Below, piece after piece: positions 17,963 through 26,026 of a stretch of DNA of 64,000 nucleotides (within the stretch, counting starts at the first letter, position 1; the number at the start of each line of letters is the position of its first letter). The notes under the pieces were generated by a model. The model saw only the letters and a program-made list of their open reading frames with translations. It was not told where the DNA came from and made no database searches. The stretch comes from CAWJKP01 sp963843465 (GTDB lineage Bacteria > Planctomycetota > Planctomycetia > Pirellulales > Thermoguttaceae). The position numbers and the translations under genes are program-made. The stretch covers positions 496,001 to 560,000 of the forward strand of contig CAWJKP010000005.1 of the NCBI GenBank assembly GCA_963843465.1, in the 5' to 3' direction.

Positions 17963-18154
17963 TCAAAAAAAGGGCCAACTCACCAGCACGCTGATCATCT
18001 CGTAAGCCAGACGCATGATCCGCGGGCCATAGTATAGCATCACGGTGCCCAAGGGGAAAATCACCCCCAGGACCAAAACATAGTCGATCGTCGCCACGCC
18101 CGCCCTGCGGCATTTCCTCATCGGCGTCTTCCACTTCTTCTTCCAGGTTCCCAT
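17963..18154 (-). CDS. Small Flp/TadE-type pilin-like protein
   Basis: 63 residues. A strongly basic leader (MGTWKKKWKTPMRKCRRAG) is followed by VATIDYVLVLGVIFPLGTVM, with Asp-Tyr where Flp pilins have Glu-Tyr. A second hydrophobic stretch follows (YEMISVLVSWPFF). This is an uncommon variant, as the prepilin Glu is replaced by Asp. It is encoded directly after the CpaF gene and before the second pilin, and is probably a second pilin or pseudopilin. Confidence 0.65.
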   Translation of the reverse strand: MGTWKKKWKTPMRKCRRAGVATIDYVLVLGVIFPLGTVMLYYGPRIMRLAYEMISVLVSWPFF

Positions 18155-18342
18155 ACTCGGTCAATAATTGCAAGGGTTTGTCGTTTAGGGATCCCCCTTT
18201 AAGGAGGGGATACATATCTGTTGGGGGGCTCTTAACGTTACCCGCAGCAATTCGGCTTGGCGCTACTATTTGATCTTGCTCGGCGTTTCAATGCTGTCGA
18301 TCATACGCTCCAGGTCGTGCATGAAAGCCGCCAAGCGCGCCC
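18155..18342. other. Short intergenic region after the second cpaF
   Basis: No gene supported. On the minus strand 18269-18343 an open stretch reads GARLAAFMHDLERMIDSIET and ends in a stop, which might be a tiny ORF or the tail of the ATPase gene in another frame. A gggatcccccttt / aaggaggggat inverted repeat lies near 18190-18212. Confidence 0.3.
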
Positions 18343-19464
18343 CTAATCCCCGCGCTTCGTCCAGACCCCCCTAGTAAGCTTCACCACTCCCTCCAATCCT
18401 TGCTCGTAGGGCTCTTGGCCAAAGGTCGGCGGCTGGCCCGTCGGCGCCAGGTCGGCGATCAATCGCCCGTCGGGGCCCTTGCCGCGGAGCCGGGAGACGA
18501 ATAAGTCGCGGAACACATACTGATTGTTCTCGTCAAGGCCCGCCGCTTCCGTGATTCGCGTTATCTTTCTGGAGCCGTCTTCGGTAAAACGGGCAATCTG
18601 CACAATCAGGTTGATCGCCGACGCCACCTGGGCTCGGGCCACGTAGACCGGAATCTCAATCTCGGACATCAGCGACAGCGTCTCCAGGCGGATCAGGGCG
18701 TCCCGCGGACTGCTGGCGTGGACCGTCGAGAGGCTCCCCGCGTGCCCGCTGAGCATCGACTGGATCATGTCCAGCGCTTCGCCGCCGCGGACCTCGCCGA
18801 CGACGATCCGGTCGGGCCGCATTCGCAAGCTGTTGGTGAACAACTGCCGCACGGTGAGCCCGCCGTGCCCGGCGGCGTCGGCATGTTTGGCCTCCAGGTA
18901 GAGGCAGTGCCGCTGGATCAGCCGCAGTTCGGAAGTGTCCTCGATGACCACCACCCGCTCTTGCTCGGGGATCGCCCGGGAAACCGCGCCCAGAAGCGTT
19001 GTTTTCCCCGTGCCGGTGCCGCCGGCAATGAGGATGTTCTTCCGCAGCCTGACGCAGATCTCGAGGAACTCCCGGGCGATCTCCGAGATGCTGCCGAAGC
19101 GGACGAAGTCGTCCAGCGTGAAGACTTGCCGGGAAAACTTGCGGATCGTGAGGAAGGTGCCCCCGCGGGCACTGGGCGGAACGATCGCGTGGACGCGGGA
19201 GCCGTCGGGCAGCCGGGCGTCCATCACCGGGTGCTCCTCGCTGATCTCCCGGCCCATCCACTGGGCGACGTTGTGAACGGCCGTCAACAACGCGTCGGCC
19301 GTCTCGAACCGGGCCGGCGTACGCTCCAACTTGCCCGCACGCTCGATATAAATGTCGTCGTGCCCGTTGACCATGATTTCCGTCACCGAATCGTCGCTCA
19401 GATAGGCGCCGATCGGCTCCAGGAAATACTTCACGCTGGCTTCAAAAATAGCCTGCCGCGACAT
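18343..19464 (-). CDS. cpaF: Second CpaF/TadA-type pilus ATPase
   Basis: About 373 residues from Met at 19464 (MSRQAIFEASVKYFLEPI); an upstream in-frame ATG at 19530 is less likely. It has standard CpaF architecture without FHA: SVTEIMVNGHDDIYIERAG, MDARLPDGSRVHAIVPP, Walker A GGTGTGKTT, VVVIEDTSELRL, Walker B DRIVVGEVRGGEALDM and His box STVHASS. Its first position in the cluster, directly upstream of the pilin genes, suggests this is the main assembly motor. The FHA-fused copy at 9232 would be a second, phospho-regulated motor. Confidence 0.92.
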   Translation of the reverse strand: MSRQAIFEASVKYFLEPIGAYLSDDSVTEIMVNGHDDIYIERAGKLERTPARFETADALLTAVHNVAQWMGREISEEHPVMDARLPDGSRVHAIVPPSARGGTFLTIRKFSRQVFTLDDFVRFGSISEIAREFLEICVRLRKNILIAGGTGTGKTTLLGAVSRAIPEQERVVVIEDTSELRLIQRHCLYLEAKHADAAGHGGLTVRQLFTNSLRMRPDRIVVGEVRGGEALDMIQSMLSGHAGSLSTVHASSPRDALIRLETLSLMSEIEIPVYVARAQVASAINLIVQIARFTEDGSRKITRITEAAGLDENNQYVFRDLFVSRLRGKGPDGRLIADLAPTGQPPTFGQEPYEQGLEGVVKLTRGVWTKRGD

Positions 19465-19705
19465 GGCCCGTGACCCCCGTTCCGCAAGCGAACGACCCCG
19501 CCCCAAGAGTACACCCTTATTTTCCCCCAACCGTGCCGGAAAAGCAAGCCAGCCGCAGCCGTTTCACCCCCTCTGAAGACGGGGTAGAAGAAAGCACGAT
19601 ATCCACGATCCACGATTGGGCGGCCAGTAGGATCGCGGTAGAATTAGGAGGTGGATGCACCAAGGTCCCCGGCTTTCGAGGGCAAAAAGTGGGCGGGAGG
19701 AAACC

Positions 19706-19999
19706 ATGAGTCAAGTCGTTGAATCCGCGGAAGTGCTGACCTTGGAGGAGGCTGCGGCTTTCTTGCGGGTATCGTCAGACGCTGTGCTGCGTTTGGCTCT
19801 CCAGCAGGTTCTTCCCGGCCGCCAGATCGAAGGGCAGTGGCGCTTTCTCCGCACTGCGCTGGCCGATTGGCTGCGTGAAAAGAGCCCGAAGGCCGTGCTG
19901 CTCAGTCAAGCCGGGGCGCTGGCCCAGGACGAATCGCTGCCACAGATACGCGACGCGATCTACAAGGATCGTGGTCGACCCGAGGCGGAAGAAGGCTGA
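19706..19999 (+). CDS. Excisionase/MerR-like HTH antitoxin (VapB role)
   Basis: 97 residues from the ATG at 19706, chosen because GGGAGG lies 5 bases upstream. The helix-turn-helix VLTLEEAAAFLRVSSDAVLR, then GRQIEGQWRFLRTALADWLR, is the excisionase-family DNA-binding fold used by many antitoxins. Its stop overlaps the start of the PIN gene by one base (TGATG), the translational coupling typical of toxin-antitoxin pairs. It probably represses the pair's own promoter and neutralises the PIN nuclease. Confidence 0.82.
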   Translation: MSQVVESAEVLTLEEAAAFLRVSSDAVLRLALQQVLPGRQIEGQWRFLRTALADWLREKSPKAVLLSQAGALAQDESLPQIRDAIYKDRGRPEAEEG

Positions 20000-20418
20000 T
20001 GCACCTTCTGGACGCTGACACCATCACTCACCTGCACGCCGGTCACGAGAAGGTTGTCCAGCGCCTGCGCCAGTGCGACGATGTGGAGATCGGGATTGCC
20101 ATCGTCACCAAAGCGGAAGTCTTGCGGGCGCGATGCGACTTCTTACTGAAAGCGGCAAGCGCCGAACAACTGATGCGAGCGCAAGAGTGGTTGGAACGCA
20201 GCGAGGCTTTGTTTCAGCAACTGCTTATCGTCCCGTTCGATGATCGAGCAGTCGCTGAATTCGAGAGGCTTCGTGGTGTTAAGGCCGCCAGAAACATCGG
20301 CCACGTGGATCTGCTCGTTGCCAGCGTCGCGCTGGTGAATCATGCAACATTGGTCACCCGGAATCTTCGGCACTTTCGACAGGTGCCGAAACTCGTTCTT
20401 GAGGACTGGGTTGACTAG
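19999..20418 (+). CDS. vapC: PIN-domain ribonuclease toxin (VapC-like)
   Basis: 139 residues. PIN fold with acidic active-site residues Asp5 (MHLLDADTITHL), Glu40 (IVTKAEVLRAR) and the Asp in NIGHVDLLVASVALV, followed by LVTRNLRHFRQVP. VapC toxins cleave tRNA or rRNA with Mg2+. The length and motif order match type II VapC. It is paired with the HTH gene just upstream. The pair stands alone between the Tad cluster and a small membrane gene on the opposite strand. Confidence 0.88.
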   Translation: MHLLDADTITHLHAGHEKVVQRLRQCDDVEIGIAIVTKAEVLRARCDFLLKAASAEQLMRAQEWLERSEALFQQLLIVPFDDRAVAEFERLRGVKAARNIGHVDLLVASVALVNHATLVTRNLRHFRQVPKLVLEDWVD

Positions 20419-20715
20419 TCAATGCAGAAGAAAGAAAAGAACGATGCCGGAGACGATGCAGAGAATACCTGCCAGAAGAGCATAGACGCGTACGAGCCGG
20501 GTCCCACGTGGAATGAACAGTTCCGAGTGGTAGACAAGGAGGCTTCCCAAGAAGAGCAGGAAAGGCGGCGCCGACAGGAGGCCGAACCAGAGGCCGAATG
20601 CTGCTACACCGGCTGACGCGCGTGGAAACGTCTTCACCAGGCTCAACAGCACCGCCCAGGCCGTTGTGAGAACCAGCAGGCTGCCCAGCGAAAACTGAAA
20701 CCGTTTTCTGTCCAT
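20419..20715 (-). CDS. Small planctomycete-type membrane protein
   Basis: About 98 residues from Met at 20715 (MDRKRFQFSLGSLLVLTTAW). The N-terminal basic R/K-RFQFSL motif running into a hydrophobic helix is a frequent start of planctomycete inner-membrane proteins. Three more hydrophobic segments follow, the last YALLAGILCIVSGIVLFFLL at the C-terminus. It overlaps nothing but abuts the VapC stop by one base on the opposite strand. Function unknown. Confidence 0.65.
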   Translation of the reverse strand: MDRKRFQFSLGSLLVLTTAWAVLLSLVKTFPRASAGVAAFGLWFGLLSAPPFLLFLGSLLVYHSELFIPRGTRLVRVYALLAGILCIVSGIVLFFLLH

Positions 20716-20755
20716 AGGCCGGTAATGTTGCTCGCTCAACCCCCGCGATGGCCTT

Positions 20756-20808
20756 GTGGTGCAGGAGCCCCGCCTGCATTTTCACGGCAGGCGGGACGCC
20801 TGCACCAC
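20756..20808. repeat. GTGGTGCAG...CTGCACCAC inverted repeat
   Basis: Arms gtggtgcaggagccccgcct and aggcgggacgcctgcaccac around a short loop. It is located between the stop of the alcohol dehydrogenase gene and the small membrane gene. Same family as 12459, 21902 and 55641. Confidence 0.85.
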
Positions 20809-20824
20809 AAAAAACGTCGCCAAC

Positions 20825-21889
20825 TTATTGCGACGCGACATCCAGCTCAATCACCGCCTTAATCACACCGCCGCCGTAAGCCGCGTTCAGGGCGAAGGCC
20901 TCGCCGGCACGCGCAAGCGGAAACCGGTGGCTGACCAAGATCGCCAAATCGACCTGCCCGGCTTGCACCAGGCGGATCGCCCGGGGATAGGTGTGCTTCA
21001 TGCGGCGGACCAGGAGGATCGAGAGTCCTTTTCGCCGGGCGGTCGAGTGCTTCAAGGCCAGACGATCGTCGTCGGCGATCCCCACCACCATCAGCCGGCC
21101 GCCGGGCACGAGCATTTCGGCCGCCTGCTGGACCGTCTCGCCGCACCAGGCCGCCTCGAAGGCCACGTCCACGCCGCGTCCGCCGGTCGCCCGCTGGACG
21201 GCCTCGACGACATCCTCTCTCCCCGGGTCGTACGTCGCCGTCGCCCCCAACTTCCCGGCCGCTTCCCGCCGCCAAGAGAGCGGCTCGGTCACCAGGATCG
21301 GGCCGGCGCCGCTGGCCTTGGCCACCTGGAGTAGGCAAAGCCCGATCGGACCGGCCCCAAGGATGGCAACGCTCCGCCCTGCCCGAAGTTTCCCCAGGTC
21401 GACCGCATGGATCGCCACGCCCAACAGTTCCAAGAGGGCCGCCTGGGTCGCGTCGATTTCCGGCGGGACGGGGAAACAGGTCTGGGCCGGGACCAACGTC
21501 CACTGGGCCAGCGCCCCCGGATCAGGCCAGAGGCCGCAGAAATGGAGATTCTCGCAAAGGTTGGGATTCCCCGCCCGGCAGAACTCGCAGCTTCCGCAGG
21601 ACTGCGCCGGGTCGACCGCCACCAGCGCCCCGGGCCGCAGCGGTTGCCCCAGCCCGTCTCGCGCATCGTCGCCCACCGTTTCCACGGTGCCCGAAAACTC
21701 ATGTCCGGGAACCAGCGGACCGGCAAGCTGCGTGTCGCCGATCCGCGCGTGCCGGTAGGTGTGTAGATCGCTGCCGCAGATTCCCACCGCCCGGACCCGC
21801 AGCAGCGCCTGCCCCGCGCCGGGCGCAGCCGGCGGCGGCACCGTCTCGATGCGAAGATCTTCCGGACCATGGAGCCGTGCAGCGAGCAT
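20825..21889 (-). CDS. Zinc-dependent medium-chain alcohol/polyol dehydrogenase
   Basis: About 354 residues from Met at 21889 (MLAARLHGPEDLRIE). Upstream in-frame codons derive from an inverted repeat and are not counted. It has catalytic zinc residues in VGICGSDLH and PLVPGHEFSG, and the structural zinc loop CGSCEFCRAGNPNLC with four Cys. The Rossmann motif GAGPIGLCLLQVAK follows. This is the L-idonate/sorbitol/threonine dehydrogenase subgroup. It is followed upstream by araD-like and araB-like genes on the same strand, so it likely oxidises a pentitol or aldose feeding that route. Exact substrate unknown. Confidence 0.88.
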   Translation of the reverse strand: MLAARLHGPEDLRIETVPPPAAPGAGQALLRVRAVGICGSDLHTYRHARIGDTQLAGPLVPGHEFSGTVETVGDDARDGLGQPLRPGALVAVDPAQSCGSCEFCRAGNPNLCENLHFCGLWPDPGALAQWTLVPAQTCFPVPPEIDATQAALLELLGVAIHAVDLGKLRAGRSVAILGAGPIGLCLLQVAKASGAGPILVTEPLSWRREAAGKLGATATYDPGREDVVEAVQRATGGRGVDVAFEAAWCGETVQQAAEMLVPGGRLMVVGIADDDRLALKHSTARRKGLSILLVRRMKHTYPRAIRLVQAGQVDLAILVSHRFPLARAGEAFALNAAYGGGVIKAVIELDVASQ

Positions 21890-21901
21890 AAAGTCTCCTT
21901 T

Positions 21902-21981
21902 GTGGTGCAGGCGTCCCGCCTGCATTTTTCAGGCAGGCGTCCCGCCTGCAATATGCAGGGCAGGCGGGACGCCTGCACCAC
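21902..21981. repeat. Double copy of GTGGTGCAG...CTGCACCAC repeat
   Basis: It starts gtggtgcaggcgtcccgcct and ends aggcgggacgcctgcaccac, with an additional internal gcaggcgtcccgcctgc copy. It lies directly before the start codon of the dehydrogenase and after the stop of araD. Confidence 0.85.
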
Positions 21982-21987
21982 AATACA

Positions 21988-22635
21988 TCATTGTCCGTAG
22001 CGGTGGTGGTAGCGGTCGTACCATTTCTGAGCCTCTTCCGGCGGGATCTCGCGGGGCCGGCCGAGTTGCAGGGCCAGGTGTACGGTCTTGGCCACGTCCT
22101 CGACCATCACGGCGGCCTTGAGCGCGGCTGTGGGCGTGGCGCCCCAGGCGAAAACGCCGTGGTTTTCCAGCAGGATCGCCGGGGCCCGGTTGCGGTGATC
22201 GAGGATCGACTGGCCGATGTGGTCGCCCTCGTTGTCGGCGTAGGGGGCACAGGGGATCTCCGCGCCGAACTCGTCGGCGATGGCCGTCAGGCACAGCGGG
22301 ATCGAGCGGCCCAGGGCGGCCAGGGCCGTGGCGTAGTTGCTGTGCGTGTGGATCACGCCGCCCAGTTCCGGCAGATGGCGATACAGGTGGAGATGGTGCG
22401 GCAGGTCCACGCTGGGGCGAAGCCGCGAATCGATCACCTCGCCGCGCTGGAGGTCAACCTCGACCAGGTTCTCGGGCGTGAGTTTGTCGTAGTCCACGCC
22501 GGAGGGCTTGATCAGCAGCCGGCCGCTGGCCCGATCCAGGCCGCTGGCGTTGCCCGAGTGCATGGTCACCAGGCCCGCCGCCGGGAGCATTTTGTTGACG
22601 TAACAGACTTCTTCGCGGAGTTGCGCGAGGCTCAT
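21988..22635 (-). CDS. araD: L-ribulose-5-phosphate 4-epimerase / class II aldolase
   Basis: 215 residues, near the usual AraD length of about 230. It has class II aldolase motifs: LVTMHSGNASGLD, LLIKPSGVDYDKLTPENLV, the zinc-binding pair GVIHTHSNYATALAALG and the later ILLENHGVFAWGATPTAAL with its conserved His. It would convert L-ribulose-5-P to D-xylulose-5-P, or act on a related pentose phosphate. It is co-directional with the kinase gene upstream, separated by a repeat-filled gap. Confidence 0.85.
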   Translation of the reverse strand: MSLAQLREEVCYVNKMLPAAGLVTMHSGNASGLDRASGRLLIKPSGVDYDKLTPENLVEVDLQRGEVIDSRLRPSVDLPHHLHLYRHLPELGGVIHTHSNYATALAALGRSIPLCLTAIADEFGAEIPCAPYADNEGDHIGQSILDHRNRAPAILLENHGVFAWGATPTAALKAAVMVEDVAKTVHLALQLGRPREIPPEEAQKWYDRYHHRYGQ

Positions 22636-22637
22636 GG

Positions 22638-22766
22638 CTAGGAGTCAGGAGTTAGGAGTTAGAAGTTAGGAGTTAGGAGTTAGGAGTTAGAAGTTGGAAC
22701 CGTGGCCCTCGTAATGACAAATTGCACAATCTGTCCGTCCTTCTAACTTCTAACTCCTGACTTCTA
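22638..22766. repeat. GTTAGGAGTTAG tandem/inverted repeat
   Basis: Tandem units like gttaggagttagaagttagg (about 22650-22695) are followed at about 22740-22765 by the complementary ttctaacttctaactcctga. It fills the araB-araD gap. Related arrays are at 30887-30934 and 39138-39330. Confidence 0.85.
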
Positions 22767-22773
22767 TATTTCT

Positions 22774-24471
22774 TCACGATCTTCGCACGCGATCGCGGAG
22801 GATGATGAGGTCTTTCATGGTGCGGTGCAGGGCGTCCGGCGGGGACGAGGTGCCGAAGGCGTCGTGCAGCCGGCGGTAGATGGCATACAGCTCGCCGTAG
22901 ACGGTCGCGGCGGCCTTGTTGGGCTTGTAGACCTTGGGTTTCACGCCCGTCATGCGGCGCTGGGCCTGTTGGGTCGTCTTATAGGCCCCGCCGGCCACCG
23001 CGCCGAAGACGGCCGCCCCCAAGGCGCAGGTCTGCGCCGAACGGCTGATCTTCATGGGGCGATTGCAGACGTCGGCGTAGATCTGCATCACGAAGGGATT
23101 CTTCTCGGCGATCCCGCCGCAGTTGACGACCTCCTTGACCGCCACTCCGTACTCCTCCAGCCGCTGGATGATGGTCAAGGCGCCGAAGGCCGTGGCCTCG
23201 ACCAGGGCCCGGTAGACCTCGGGCGCCGTGCTGTGCAGGGAAAGGCCGACCACCATGCCGGTCAACAAGGGATCGACGAGGATCGTGCGGTTGCCGTTGT
23301 TCCAGTCCAGGGCGATCAGGCCGCTTTGGCCGGGCTTCAATCGCCGGGCCTCGGCCGTGAGGTTGGCGTGCGGGTCGCCCTGGGACGTGTACGGCGCGGG
23401 CGCCAGGCAACTGACGAACCAGTTGAAGATGTCGCCCACGGCCGATTGGCCCGCCTCCAGTCCGTACATGCCGGGCAGGATCGAGCCGGGGACGATGCCG
23501 CACAGTCCCGGGATGTCGGCCAGCTCCTGGTTGGCCGGGGCGACCATCATGTCGCAGGTGCTGGTGCCGATGATCTTCACCAACGTGCCGGGCTTGATGC
23601 CCGCCCCCACCGCGCCCATGTGGGCGTCGAACGCGCCGACGGCCACGGGAATGCCCGCCGGCAGGCCCGCCCTGCCCGCCACTTCCTCGGTGAGATTGCC
23701 CGCCTTGTGGTCGGCCGGGACGGCCTTGGGCGCGTAACGGTCCCGCAGGACCGCCAGGGCCGGATCGAGACTGGCCAGGAACTCCTTGCTGGGCAGCCCG
23801 CCCCAGCGATCGTTGTACATCGCCTTGTGGCCGGCGGCGCAGATCCCGCGCGGCATGGTGTCCGGATCGAGCCGGCCGGTGAGAAAGCCGGGGATGAAGT
23901 CGGCCAGCTCGACCCAACTGTACGCCGCCGCGAAGACCTTGGGACTGGTCCGCTTGCAGTGCAGGATTTTGGACCAGTACCATTCCGAGCTGTACGTCCC
24001 GCCGCACTTGGCCAGGTAGGGAGCCGAGACCTTCCGCGCCTGCTCGGTGATCCGGGCGGCCTCGGCGTGCGACGTATGGTCCTTCCAAAGCCAGGCCTGG
24101 GCCGCGAGGTTGTCCTTGAACTCCTTGCGCATGGCCAGCGGCATCCCGTCGCGGCCGACCGGGATGGGCGTCGAGCCCGTGGTGTCCACGCCGATCCCGA
24201 CGATCCCCTCCGCGGAAAAGCCGGGCTGCTTCTTCGCCGCAGCCAGCGCCCCGCGGACCGACTTGAAGAACCCCTCCATGTAATCGGCCGGGTTTTGCCG
24301 GGCAAGCTGGGGATCCTTGGGGTCCAGCAAAATGCCGTTCTGGCCGCTGGGGTAGTGGAACACGTGGGCCGCCACCTCGGCGCCGTCGGAGACATCGACC
24401 ACCAGCGCCCGCACGCTGTTGGTGCCGTAATCCACGCCCAGGGCAAATCGCTTTGCTGCCGCTTTGGCCAT
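22774..24471 (-). CDS. araB: Ribulokinase-type FGGY sugar kinase
   Basis: 565 residues, the length of ribulokinases. It starts with the phosphate-binding GVDYGTNSVRALVVD, has GIGVDTTGSTPIPV, the middle VAVGAFDAHMGAVGAG and FGGY-type VNCGGIAEKNPFVMQIYADV, with the AraB-specific signature ending ALGAAVFGAVAGG. It phosphorylates L-ribulose or a related ketopentose using ATP. Next gene in the direction of transcription is araD. No araA isomerase is present. The start is at a consensus Met with TGAGAAGC just upstream. Confidence 0.9.
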   Translation of the reverse strand: MAKAAAKRFALGVDYGTNSVRALVVDVSDGAEVAAHVFHYPSGQNGILLDPKDPQLARQNPADYMEGFFKSVRGALAAAKKQPGFSAEGIVGIGVDTTGSTPIPVGRDGMPLAMRKEFKDNLAAQAWLWKDHTSHAEAARITEQARKVSAPYLAKCGGTYSSEWYWSKILHCKRTSPKVFAAAYSWVELADFIPGFLTGRLDPDTMPRGICAAGHKAMYNDRWGGLPSKEFLASLDPALAVLRDRYAPKAVPADHKAGNLTEEVAGRAGLPAGIPVAVGAFDAHMGAVGAGIKPGTLVKIIGTSTCDMMVAPANQELADIPGLCGIVPGSILPGMYGLEAGQSAVGDIFNWFVSCLAPAPYTSQGDPHANLTAEARRLKPGQSGLIALDWNNGNRTILVDPLLTGMVVGLSLHSTAPEVYRALVEATAFGALTIIQRLEEYGVAVKEVVNCGGIAEKNPFVMQIYADVCNRPMKISRSAQTCALGAAVFGAVAGGAYKTTQQAQRRMTGVKPKVYKPNKAAATVYGELYAIYRRLHDAFGTSSPPDALHRTMKDLIILRDRVRRS

Positions 24472-24500
24472 TGCTTCTCACTCCTCTGAGACTACAAGAA

Positions 24501-24557
24501 AGGACAGGAAGATCACGACAGGAAGATACGCTAGGTTCCTGTCCTTATCTTCCTGTC
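24501..24557. repeat. Inverted repeat upstream of araB
   Basis: Arms acaggaagata and tatcttcctgt, with the flanking aggacagg/cctgtcct pair, lie about 30 bases upstream of the ribulokinase start. It could be an operator-type site or another interspersed repeat; no other copy was seen in this window. Confidence 0.5.
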
Positions 24558-24706
24558 AAATTCCTACCCTAGCGATTCCAGACGGTTTTCACAAGTGCCC
24601 GCCCGCAGCCCTTCCGATGAGGGAGTCGCATCACGGCCGTGGATCTTCAGCCATCGGTAGCGGCGGACCCAGTAGAAGCGGACGGGGGATGAACATGTCG
24701 ACCTCG

Positions 24707-25402
24707 TCATCGGCGATCAGCAGTCGGCCCTTTCGCCTGCAGCCACTGCACCTTGCCGCTGGCAAGGCTGTACACGCCGGCCACGATCTGAAGCGTTTTC
24801 CGCCTGACGTGCTCGCGGATCACCTCGCTGCGCTCCGTCAGTAACTCGGCCTGGCGCCGCGCGTTGTTCCGCACTGCGCCGGCCAGCGCCTCGTCCTTGT
24901 CGGCCGAAAGGTGCTGGCCGACGTGGATTTCGCCGATCAGCTTGCCAAGATTCCCCGCGGGTCTGCTTTTTCCCAAGGCAGCCGCGACGGCGCCGCATTG
25001 CTCGTGGCCCAGAACGACGATCAGCGGAACGTGTAGACGCTCGACCGCGTAGTCGATCGAACCCAGGGCGAACGGCTCGCTGATGTTGCCCGCCACACGG
25101 ACCACGAAGATCTCGCCCAGACCCTGGTCAAAGATGATCTCCGGCGGAACGCGTGAATCGGCACAGGACAGCACGACGGCAAAGGGGTGCTGTCCGGCCG
25201 TCAATTCCTTGCGTCTGGCCGGGCCAACGTCCTTGCCTTCGAGCCGGCCGGCCGCGAAGCGTTCGTTGCCCTCTTTCAGACAACGCAACGCCTCCTCGGG
25301 AGTCGGGCCCGGCTTGTCCGCTGCGTGGGCCGAGAATGCCAACAGGGCCATAATCCCGGCAACCAACGCGGCCGACCGCGCCGTCAGAGATCTCCGCTTC
25401 AT
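24707..25402 (-). CDS. Exported beta-class carbonic anhydrase
   Basis: 231 residues with an N-terminal signal peptide (AALVAGIMALLAFSAHAADK). The beta-CA zinc site is complete: Cys80 and Asp82/Arg84 in VVLSCADSRVPPE, His133 and Cys136 in VVLGHEQCGAVAAAL. It hydrates CO2 to bicarbonate outside the cytoplasm. It is encoded 12 bases after a small four-helix membrane protein gene on the same strand. Exported beta-CAs are less common than cytoplasmic ones; a bicarbonate-supply or pH role in the periplasm is inferred. Confidence 0.9.
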   Translation of the reverse strand: MKRRSLTARSAALVAGIMALLAFSAHAADKPGPTPEEALRCLKEGNERFAAGRLEGKDVGPARRKELTAGQHPFAVVLSCADSRVPPEIIFDQGLGEIFVVRVAGNISEPFALGSIDYAVERLHVPLIVVLGHEQCGAVAAALGKSRPAGNLGKLIGEIHVGQHLSADKDEALAGAVRNNARRQAELLTERSEVIREHVRRKTLQIVAGVYSLASGKVQWLQAKGPTADRR

Positions 25403-25414
25403 GAATGGCCTCCT

Positions 25415-25993
25415 TTAGGAATTCGAGAGCTGGTTGGACGCTCTGGCTTGTTTCCGATGTTTCCTGATCCATTGCAAGTGGGCCACCAGCACGAGGACGG
25501 CGCCGGCACAGGCGCCGATTACGAACGGGTTCGGCGAGAAAATCGCGACTAGGGCAAGAGGAAAAATGACGGTAAGGCACTGATAAAGCGACCACGACAA
25601 CAACAGGGTGTGCGTCAGCGTGACTTGTCCCGAGATTTCCCCTGGTTTCCGAATCACGTATCTGAACATCATCAGGTTGCACAGGTGTCTCCCGATAAGT
25701 GTACCGGAGGCCGCAAGAAGGCATCCCAACACGGCCTGAGTGAATGGCTCCGGCATCTCTATGAATTCCATCGGCAGGATCACGACGCACGAGCCAACGA
25801 CAACGAGCATGATATGTCTTGGGTTCAGCCATTTCTTCCGTGCAACGTCTTTTTGCCAGATCGGATTCAGCTCGTAGTGTTCAGTCTTGAAATGATCGCT
25901 GTACTTCCTGTCTTTGAGAACGGCTCCCGCCAAGGTAAGGAAGTAGTCGGCGAACATGAAGACCGGGACGAGGAGGAACTCGGGATGTCTCAT
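25415..25993 (-). CDS. Hypothetical multi-pass membrane protein
   Basis: 192 residues from Met at 25993 (MRHPEFLLVPVFMFADYFLT). About five hydrophobic segments, with a soluble basic loop KDRKYSDHFKTEHYELNPIW after the first. The motif HYELNPIWQKDV recalls small DUF5658-like membrane proteins, but I do not assign a family firmly. It sits directly upstream of the carbonic anhydrase gene (12 bases) and may form an operon with it. Confidence 0.65.
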   Translation of the reverse strand: MRHPEFLLVPVFMFADYFLTLAGAVLKDRKYSDHFKTEHYELNPIWQKDVARKKWLNPRHIMLVVVGSCVVILPMEFIEMPEPFTQAVLGCLLAASGTLIGRHLCNLMMFRYVIRKPGEISGQVTLTHTLLLSWSLYQCLTVIFPLALVAIFSPNPFVIGACAGAVLVLVAHLQWIRKHRKQARASNQLSNS

Positions 25994-26026
25994 GCTCCTA
26001 TCATAGGACACACGTCAAGGGGCCGC

